Shown: positions 38,288 through 44,928 of the stretch, in pieces
Layout: every line of letters begins with the position of its first letter
How positions within the stretch are numbered: the stretch's first letter is position 1
DNA from: Candidatus Fermentibacterota bacterium
GTDB taxonomy: Bacteria; Fermentibacterota; Fermentibacteria; Fermentibacterales; JCC-6
Assembly: GCA_003646025.1 (NCBI GenBank)
Contig: QNDR01000008.1
Span: 1 to 44,928, forward strand
Direction: 5' to 3'
DNA: 44,928 nt
Translations under genes and position numbers: made by a program
The notes under the pieces: model-generated
What the model was told of the DNA's origin: nothing
What the model saw: only the letters and a program-made list of their open reading frames with translations
Database searches by the model: none

Positions 38288-39133
38288 TTAGTCTGCTAAC
38301 AGAGAATTTCTTGCTTTGAATGTGTTTTCGAGAAGGAAAGCTATTGTCAGTGGACCCACACCGCCGGGAACTGGAGTAATAGCGGAACACACCGGTGAAA
38401 CGTCATCATAGTCAACATCTCCAACTAGCCTGCCGTCACTTCTTCTGTTCATTCCAACGTCTACAACCACAGCTCCGGGCTTCACCCAGTCTTTCTTTAT
38501 CATTTCCGCCCGGCCCACAGCAACAACAAGAATGTCTGCCTCTGCACACCGCTGTTTCAGATCAACTGTTCGGCTGTGAGCAATTGTTACAGTGCAATTT
38601 TCCCTGAGAAGAAGAGCTGCCATGGGCTTACCCACTATGTTGGATCTCCCAACAATAAGAGCGTTTTTCCCGGTTAGCGGAATGTCGTGGTGATGCAGCA
38701 GACTGACAATGCCAGAAGGGGTACACGGAAAAAGACCCTGTTCGCCCCTCCAGAGTCTGCCTACATTGACAGGATGAAAACCGTCAACATCTTTTTCAGG
38801 CAGAACCGCCGCCGCAATCAGGTCAGTCGAAATATGCTCTGGAAGAGGAAGTTGAACGAGAATACCGTGAACTGAGTCGTCGGCGTTCAATTTGTCTATA
38901 AGAGCAAGAATCTCAGACTGGGTAACCTCGGCAGGAAGGCTGATTACATTGCTGTTAAACCCGACCTTGATGCATGCCTTTTCCTTTGCAGCAACATAAA
39001 CCTTGCTTGCCGGATTCTCTCCGACAATGATAACTGTAAGACCGGGAAGCTGTCCCTGAAGCTCATCTACACGCTGACGCAGCGACGCTTTTACAACTCT
39101 TGAATATTTTCTACCGGAGAGTACGAGTGCCAT
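38288..39133 (-). CDS. folD: Bifunctional methylene-THF dehydrogenase/cyclohydrolase FolD
   Basis: VQLPLPEHISTDLIAAAVLPEKDVDGFHPVNVGRL; GRSNIVGKPMAALLL; GGVGPLTIAFLLENT. Confidence 0.97.
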   Translation of the reverse strand: MALVLSGRKYSRVVKASLRQRVDELQGQLPGLTVIIVGENPASKVYVAAKEKACIKVGFNSNVISLPAEVTQSEILALIDKLNADDSVHGILVQLPLPEHISTDLIAAAVLPEKDVDGFHPVNVGRLWRGEQGLFPCTPSGIVSLLHHHDIPLTGKNALIVGRSNIVGKPMAALLLRENCTVTIAHSRTVDLKQRCAEADILVVAVGRAEMIKKDWVKPGAVVVDVGMNRRSDGRLVGDVDYDDVSPVCSAITPVPGGVGPLTIAFLLENTFKARNSLLAD

Positions 39134-39136
39134 GGA

Positions 39137-39457
39137 TTAAACCTTGGCGATTTTCTCGATTTGTACCCATGTCTGAAGCTGTCTGTGGCCCGTTTTCCGC
39201 TGGTAGCCCTTGCGCCTCTTGCGTTTGAAGATTACTACCTTGGCACCCTTTGACTGCTCAATAATTTTGGCTGACACTTGAATGCCCTCAATAAATGGAT
39301 GCCCCACAACGACTTTATCGTCTTTGGCCACGAGAAGAACATCTTCAAACACATGAGAAGCTCCCTCTTCGCCTGCAAGATGGGGAACCAGAAGCTTCAT
39401 GCCCTGCTCTACCCGGAATTGAGTTCCACCTGTTTTTATGATAGCGTACAAATTCAA
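39137..39457 (-). CDS. rplU: 50S ribosomal protein L21
   Basis: MNLYAIIKTGGTQFRVEQGMKLLVPHL...KRKRRKGYQRKTGHRQ. Confidence 0.96.
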   Translation of the reverse strand: MNLYAIIKTGGTQFRVEQGMKLLVPHLAGEEGASHVFEDVLLVAKDDKVVVGHPFIEGIQVSAKIIEQSKGAKVVIFKRKRRKGYQRKTGHRQLQTWVQIEKIAKV

Positions 39458-39548
39458 CCTCCATTTATATTACACGCATGCACCGTTAAAACGCTGTCTA
39501 ATTACTTATCAAGACTGCGCAAACTTATACTATTTCAGCCCTTCGAGG

Positions 39549-41096
39549 TCAAGCTCTCGAACCGGGAAGATACAGATCTGTGATCTCTTCATGGGAATCA
39601 AGTGAAAACACCTTGAATTCGGCCTGAAGCATCCTGTCGTCCTCATGTATATGGACTGAAAGCCTGTCACTTCTGGCAGTGAGATACTCCAGCCGCCTTC
39701 CGTCATCTTCCATGAGATATTTTGCAACTATAGGATTGATGGTTACAACCAGGTTAACATGTTTTTTCCCGTTGGCAGCTCTCTCAAGAAACCTTTCAAT
39801 CCCGGTGAGAACACTTACCGGCGTCTGTATTCTTCCGGTTCCGGCGCAGTACTCACACACAACAGACATGGATTGAACAAGGCTGGGGCGAACCCTTTTT
39901 CTGGTCATCTCAACCAGGCCCATGGGACTTACCTGACAGGTCTTTGTCGGTGATCTGTCTCTTCCCAGCTCACCCCTCAGACAATTTACCACCTTGTCAC
40001 GGTGAGACAGATTGTCCATGTCGATAAAGTCGATGACGATTATCCCGCCCAGGTCTCTCAGGCGCAGTTGTCTGGCCACTTCCCGCGCAGCCTCCATGTT
40101 GGTCTTGAAAATTGTATCTTCCTGTCTGCGCCGCCCCACATACCTCTTGGTGTTTACATCTATAGCCACCAGAGCTTCAGTGTGATCAATAACAATGGAA
40201 CCTCCGCTCTTCAGAAGAACTTCCCTTCGTACAAGACCGGAAATCTCCTTCTCAATACCATACTGGTCAAAAATCGGAGTTTTACCCCTGTAGTATTTCA
40301 CCTTGGCTGCAACATCCGGATCGAATGTTTTCAGGTACTTCTTGATCTGTTTTGCAACGACTCTGGAGTCGCTGACAATGGAGTTTACATCAGGAGAAAC
40401 AAGGTCGCGGACAGTCATGGTGATAAGATCATGCTCCTGATGAAGGAGGGCAGGCGCTTTGGATTTCACAGTCAGAGTACCAATTTCCTTCCACTTGTTC
40501 ACTATTCTCTCAACATCGGTTCTGAAACTGTCTTCGTCCTTCTCGATGCCTGCGGTTCTTGCAATTATGCCAAAGCCCTCTGTTCTAACCTGCTGAACTA
40601 TCTTTCTCAGCCTGCTTCTCTCCTGCCGGTCGGTAATCTTCCTGGAAACTCCTGCTACAGAATCTCCTGGCATACTGACAACATAGCGCCCGGCAATGCT
40701 AATTCTTGTGCTGACCCTTGCTCCCTTTGTTCCAATAGGTTCTTTGGTAACCTGAACCAGAATTCTCTGCCCTTTTTCCAGCACCTTTTCGATGGGTCTG
40801 CGTGTTTCATCAGCTCTGGGGGGCTTTCCTTCTATAAGAGCCCTGGCAAAACTTTTTTCGTTAGCCAGCATTTCCCTCACATCAGACACATGAAGAAAGG
40901 CACTTCTTTCCAGTCCGATGTCTACAAAAGCAGCCTGCATTCCAGGCAGTACCGCATTGACTTTACCCAGATAGATATTTCCCACAATGTGCCTGTCGTC
41001 AGCCATTTCGACGATAAGCTCCATCAGTCGACCATCCTCCATAACAGCTATTCTTGTTACTTCGGGATGCTGGTTGACAATGAAATCAACCTTCAT
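39549..41096 (-). CDS. rng: Ribonuclease E/G family protein
   Basis: NIYLGKVNAVLPGMQAAFVDIGLERSAFLHVSDV; GGIIVIDFIDM; GLVEMTRKRVRPSL; CEYCAGTG. Confidence 0.95.
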   Translation of the reverse strand: MKVDFIVNQHPEVTRIAVMEDGRLMELIVEMADDRHIVGNIYLGKVNAVLPGMQAAFVDIGLERSAFLHVSDVREMLANEKSFARALIEGKPPRADETRRPIEKVLEKGQRILVQVTKEPIGTKGARVSTRISIAGRYVVSMPGDSVAGVSRKITDRQERSRLRKIVQQVRTEGFGIIARTAGIEKDEDSFRTDVERIVNKWKEIGTLTVKSKAPALLHQEHDLITMTVRDLVSPDVNSIVSDSRVVAKQIKKYLKTFDPDVAAKVKYYRGKTPIFDQYGIEKEISGLVRREVLLKSGGSIVIDHTEALVAIDVNTKRYVGRRRQEDTIFKTNMEAAREVARQLRLRDLGGIIVIDFIDMDNLSHRDKVVNCLRGELGRDRSPTKTCQVSPMGLVEMTRKRVRPSLVQSMSVVCEYCAGTGRIQTPVSVLTGIERFLERAANGKKHVNLVVTINPIVAKYLMEDDGRRLEYLTARSDRLSVHIHEDDRMLQAEFKVFSLDSHEEITDLYLPGSRA

Positions 41097-43455
41097 TAGC
41101 AATCTCTCCTTCATTTACAGCCAGAACAGGCACAAGCTGCCCGGTCTGATCTGCAACATAAATGTTACTTCTCACTATGAACTCGTACCTCACGCCTGCA
41201 GCGTTCAACACCCTGTCAGGTCTGGAATCTCTGCTGCGCGGATCGGAGACCATACAAACTCTGTCACTATCTAAAACTGAGATGGATGAAACAAGTTCAC
41301 TTCCACTCAGGTAGTCAACCAGCTTATCAATTCTGTCAACCCCATGGATAATATACTCTGCTGCGGTAACCATAAAGTCAGGGGATCTGTACTTTCCTGA
41401 TAATTCCTTCACTGCAGTTATACTGAAACCGGCAGGAAGCACCGGAACAAGAGACGCTGAAACCCTGTGAATATCAACAGATTCCACAAGCTGAAAGTCA
41501 AGGTACTCGCACTCACTGCCCATTCCAAGGGGAATAGGCTGAGAGAAAACCAGCTTCATGCGCCTTGCATATCCGGGACTGTAGTACATGGGAAGACCGC
41601 TTCTTCTCAGGGCTCTTGTCCACATTCTTACCATATCCAGATGGGATGTAAACCTGGAGAGACCTGTTTTAGTAAACCTGATACGTATTCTCTCTACAGC
41701 TGGACGCTGTTCAGAGCGCTCCACCACAGTGACAGCAGAAACCGGTTCGGGAAAAGGAAGCACTTCCCCATTGCACCCGCCGCAGAGACTGCAGCCTGCT
41801 TCCCGGCAGTCCGGGAGAACTTCTTCGTCTGAGGCTCTTTTGTATTCCCGAATCAGCCACTGCCGGTTGACCCCTGTGTCAACGAAATTCCATGGCAGAT
41901 TATCCCCCACCTTGAAATCGGCGTGTCCGGCTTCATCCAGCAGTTTTTCCCAGATGTCCCACCTGAACAGATCACTCCAGCCGTCAAAAACCGCCCCCTC
42001 CCGGTAGGCTCTTTCCAGAATGCTTTGAGATTCTTCCCCTCTGGAGCACAGGAAATACTCCACGGCAGAAACCCGGGGGTCATTCCATGCGACCTTTGCC
42101 CTCCTGGTATTACTGCGCACCAGCTGAATTCTTCTCCACAACTCTTTGTGATCAGGCTGATGTGCCCACTGGAACGGCGTGTGAGGCTTGGGTACAAAAG
42201 GTGAAACCGCCGCTGTTACCTTTCTCTTCCTGCCCATTATTCCTGCCACGGTATCGGCAAGCTCTGCAATTGCCACAACATCTTCGTCTGTCTCGCCTGG
42301 AAGACCGATCATGAAGTACAGTTTGATTCCGCTGGCCCCCATCTGGGACGCTGTTTCGGCAGCCAGCAGTATTTCTTCCCGGGAGAGCGGCTTGTTAATA
42401 ATTCTTCGCATCCGCTCGGTGCCAGCTTCAGGAGCCATTGTAATACTGCCTTTGAAAAACCTTTTGCTCTGGATACCCGGTAGAGTATCCGGTCTCAGCG
42501 AGGGCTGTGAAATTCTCACATGCAATTTTTCTTCAATTTCAGTAAAACCCTTCAGCAGCGTATTCAACTTTGAGTAGTCGCTGAAGGAAAGGGTAAGCAC
42601 ACCAGCCTGCTCCCACCCGGTACTCTCCACCGCTTTTTGTATAAGCTCAAGAACATCCTCAGGTGTTCTCTCCCTGACTGGTCGCGCTAACTGGGAAACC
42701 TGACAGAACCTGCACCCTCTTGTACATCCCCTGGAAATCTCAACAACCGCTCTGTCGTGTGTAACTTTTGCCATTGGAACAATCTGATTAACTGGGGCAT
42801 CCGCGATGTTAAGTCTGTCTGCTACAGCCCAGCGGACAGTTCCTCCGGAGTAATACCGGGGAACCAGCACAGACGGCAGTTCAGCAGCCCTCTGCAACTT
42901 GTTTTCCCTGCTCATGCCGGAGCAAAGAACCCTCATCAAAGGCAGAAGTCCTGCTTCTGCCTCGCCGAGAAAAAACACATCGACAAAAGGCATAAGAGGA
43001 ACAGGGTTTGCCAGACCTCCACCTCCGGCAAGAATGATGGGATCTCCTGTTTGTCTGTTTTCTGAGCGAAGCTCCAGTTTCATCAGATCCAGCAGTGACA
43101 GAACATTGGTGTAAAGAATTTCGGTGGAAATACCGAACCCCACGACAGAACTCTCTCTGACAGGATCACCTGCCTCAAGATCAAGCCATGGCAGGTCTCT
43201 TTCTTTCATAATTCTGTACATATCAGAAGCAGGGTGAAAACCCCGTCTCACGCAGAAATCACCGGCTTCCAGAAGCAGATGCCTCACCACTCTCAGGCCG
43301 AAATTGGATGCCCCGAGTTCGTATGTATCAGGATAGACCAGCGTAACCCTGGAGCCGTCTGTTCCGAATTGCGCATTGTACTCCAGGCCTATGTACTGCT
43401 GTGGTCGATCAACTTCACCTAGCGCACCTGAAGCCCTGCGATCTCTCAGGTCCAG
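41086..43455 (-). CDS. TIGR03960-like B12-binding-like/radical SAM protein fused to DUF2344; start extended to a CTG codon
   Basis: EISRGCTRGCRFCQVSQLARPVRERTPEDVL; C-term RIRFTKTGLSRFTSHLDMVRMWTRALRRSGLPMYYSPGY; frame open upstream of 43290 with family-like LDLRDRRASGALGEVDRPQQYIGLEYNAQFGTDGSRVTLVYPDTYELGASNFGLR. Confidence 0.85.
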   Translation of the reverse strand: MDLRDRRASGALGEVDRPQQYIGLEYNAQFGTDGSRVTLVYPDTYELGASNFGLRVVRHLLLEAGDFCVRRGFHPASDMYRIMKERDLPWLDLEAGDPVRESSVVGFGISTEILYTNVLSLLDLMKLELRSENRQTGDPIILAGGGGLANPVPLMPFVDVFFLGEAEAGLLPLMRVLCSGMSRENKLQRAAELPSVLVPRYYSGGTVRWAVADRLNIADAPVNQIVPMAKVTHDRAVVEISRGCTRGCRFCQVSQLARPVRERTPEDVLELIQKAVESTGWEQAGVLTLSFSDYSKLNTLLKGFTEIEEKLHVRISQPSLRPDTLPGIQSKRFFKGSITMAPEAGTERMRRIINKPLSREEILLAAETASQMGASGIKLYFMIGLPGETDEDVVAIAELADTVAGIMGRKRKVTAAVSPFVPKPHTPFQWAHQPDHKELWRRIQLVRSNTRRAKVAWNDPRVSAVEYFLCSRGEESQSILERAYREGAVFDGWSDLFRWDIWEKLLDEAGHADFKVGDNLPWNFVDTGVNRQWLIREYKRASDEEVLPDCREAGCSLCGGCNGEVLPFPEPVSAVTVVERSEQRPAVERIRIRFTKTGLSRFTSHLDMVRMWTRALRRSGLPMYYSPGYARRMKLVFSQPIPLGMGSECEYLDFQLVESVDIHRVSASLVPVLPAGFSITAVKELSGKYRSPDFMVTAAEYIIHGVDRIDKLVDYLSGSELVSSISVLDSDRVCMVSDPRSRDSRPDRVLNAAGVRYEFIVRSNIYVADQTGQLVPVLAVNEGEIANEG

Positions 43456-43955
43456 AAAGAAACCTCCTGAGATACAGGGTTGCTGAACAACCCGCCTGTT
43501 CTTGTATGGCTGACAGCAAGGTCCAGAGCCATTTTTCTGGCTAGAGCCTCATCTGTGTTCTTCAGATACCCAAGCCTCCACAGAACACCCCATCTGACAG
43601 AATCCACAGGAAAACCCCTGCGTTCAAGCAGATCCGTCCAGTTACCGCTCACACTGTCTTCGTAATCCCGGATAACAATTCCAACCCACAGAAGCTCAGG
43701 ATCTTCTCCCTTGAGAACAGAACCCTCCCCTGCAAATGTCCAGGTCTGCTTGTTGGGGTTGACGATATCTGTAAAGTGACTCACAACCTCAGAAATCGTT
43801 TCCTTTCCGCCTTCTGCAGTTTTGAACTCCCAGAGATCGTACCTGTGTATCTTAAGCGGAGGCATTTGAAGCCGCATGGCTTTCACAGTGTTAAGGGCGG
43901 TGACAGCAGCAGGGTCGGGGGTAATCAGCCTCACCGCGATCTGTACTTTTTCCAT
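43446..43955 (-). CDS. Tandem (double-domain) PurS-like protein
   Basis: Two PurS-like units: VQIAVRLITPDPAAVTALNTVKAMRL..LKIHRYDLWEFKT and LLERRGFPVDSVRWGVLWRLGY...AVSHTRTGGLFSNPVSQEVSFW; adjacent to purQ and purL. Confidence 0.7.
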   Translation of the reverse strand: MEKVQIAVRLITPDPAAVTALNTVKAMRLQMPPLKIHRYDLWEFKTAEGGKETISEVVSHFTDIVNPNKQTWTFAGEGSVLKGEDPELLWVGIVIRDYEDSVSGNWTDLLERRGFPVDSVRWGVLWRLGYLKNTDEALARKMALDLAVSHTRTGGLFSNPVSQEVSFWT

Positions 43956-44767
43956 TATTTCACCCCCAGATACTTTGCCAGGCCCTTAAAGATTATCGCT
44001 CCCGGACCAGGTTGTTCCTCTATGTCTTTCAGAGATGAGTTTCTTCTTTTGTCTCCCCAGAAACCCCGAACATCCGGCGGGACCTGCCACAGATGGTAAC
44101 TCCGTTCCGGATGAGGCATCATTGCAAGAACATTGCCTTCTGCATTCATAAGTGCGGCAATGTTTAGAACAGACCCGTTGGGATTATCCGGCCAGCCATC
44201 CGCAGCAGAACCCTCTGGTGTACAGTATGTCAGTCCGATGTGACTCTTCACTTTGTCCATATCCTCTTCCTGGAAAACAAACCTTCCCTCTGCATGCGCT
44301 ATCGGCAGAGGAAAGGCATCTCCATCGAGAGCGGAGAGCCATGGGCATTTCGCTACAGCCTCTTTCTCCGGTTTCAGATAGATCCACCGTGAGAGGTATC
44401 CGCTTCTGCCCGATACCAGATTCCCTGCGAGAGCTCCCTGGATGGACCCTGGCTTCCAGCCGGGAACCAGACCGCTTTCGATCAGTACCTGAGCACCGTT
44501 GCATATACCGAGAACAGGTTTTCCGTTCATTGCTTCTTCAAAAACATAATCCATGATGCTTTCCCTGGAAGCTATTACCCCCGCTCTGATTCTATCCTGG
44601 AAGGAAAACCCGCCGGGAAGCACATAGGCGTCAGGTTTGTTGTCTGAAAGCCTAGCTATCTCATTCCAGTTGTAAATTCTGGAATCAATTCCGGAATTCC
44701 TGAGCACCCGGGCTGTTTCAAACTCGCAGTTTGACCCGGGAAACCTGATTACTGCAGCACATGGCAT
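43955..44767 (-). CDS. purQ: Phosphoribosylformylglycinamidine synthase glutaminase subunit
   Basis: MPCAAVIRFPGSNCEFETARVLRNSG; YVLPGGFSFQDRIRAG; VLGICNGAQVLIE; MMPHPERS. Confidence 0.94.
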   Translation of the reverse strand: MPCAAVIRFPGSNCEFETARVLRNSGIDSRIYNWNEIARLSDNKPDAYVLPGGFSFQDRIRAGVIASRESIMDYVFEEAMNGKPVLGICNGAQVLIESGLVPGWKPGSIQGALAGNLVSGRSGYLSRWIYLKPEKEAVAKCPWLSALDGDAFPLPIAHAEGRFVFQEEDMDKVKSHIGLTYCTPEGSAADGWPDNPNGSVLNIAALMNAEGNVLAMMPHPERSYHLWQVPPDVRGFWGDKRRNSSLKDIEEQPGPGAIIFKGLAKYLGVK

Positions 44768-44928
44768 CAGACACCCTCCTCTCTCCAGATAACCGAGGCT
44801 AGCTTGTCTGACCACTGTTCCCGCAGAGAATTCAGGTCAACCTCCCAGCCATTGCCGGAAACGGAACAGCCAGCCGAAACCCTGCCTGCCACCGAAACAA
44901 ATTCAGGAAGTGTAACATTTTCAACAAA
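44767..44928 (-). CDS. purL: Phosphoribosylformylglycinamidine synthase large subunit C-terminal end (5' part beyond window)
   Basis: Reverse frame FVENVTLPEFVSVAGRVSAGCSVSGNGWEVDLNSLREQWSDKLASVIWREEGV*, stop overlapping the purQ ATG (TGATG). Confidence 0.65.
   Translation of the reverse strand, partial: FVENVTLPEFVSVAGRVSAGCSVSGNGWEVDLNSLREQWSDKLASVIWREEGV

Overview
Bacterial chromosomal window, almost entirely protein coding. Nearly every gene is on the minus strand; only a sigma factor, a PBP4-type peptidase and three tRNAs are on plus. T9SS/FlgD-like C-terminal domains, a PorV-like/OmpA fusion, a short RpoD-type sigma factor and a complete Rnf operon suggest an FCB-group or candidate-phylum anaerobe (inference). 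Blocks, left to right: mraZ 5' part with an array of GTGGG boxes; an exopolysaccharide block (BY-kinase, minimal SLBB protein, two UDP-sugar dehydrogenases); selB-selA; a secreted polysaccharide-deacetylase-like protein; rnfCDGEAB; nrdR; a ~2 kb low-coding island with three tRNAs (His, Lys, Arg), two related MITE-like elements and a wrecked hipBA locus; rpoD-like sigma; a DUF3343 / EF2568-type cysteine desulfurase pair; a run of housekeeping genes; efp, aroQ; DUF4837-like and DUF948-like genes; PorV/OmpA fusion plus subtilase; folD, rplU, RNase G, TIGR03960-like radical SAM/DUF2344; purS-purQ-purL. I did not find a clear new multi-gene system. The most noteworthy items are: (1) a pair of 18-bp-TIR elements, one of which sits exactly between a truncated hipB and a truncated, frameshifted hipA; (2) a tandem-duplicated PurS in one chain; (3) a radical SAM gene that appears to need a CUG start codon; (4) a five-box MraZ operator overlapping a promoter; (5) rplU without rpmA. 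All product names are from reading the protein sequences by eye, with no database search.
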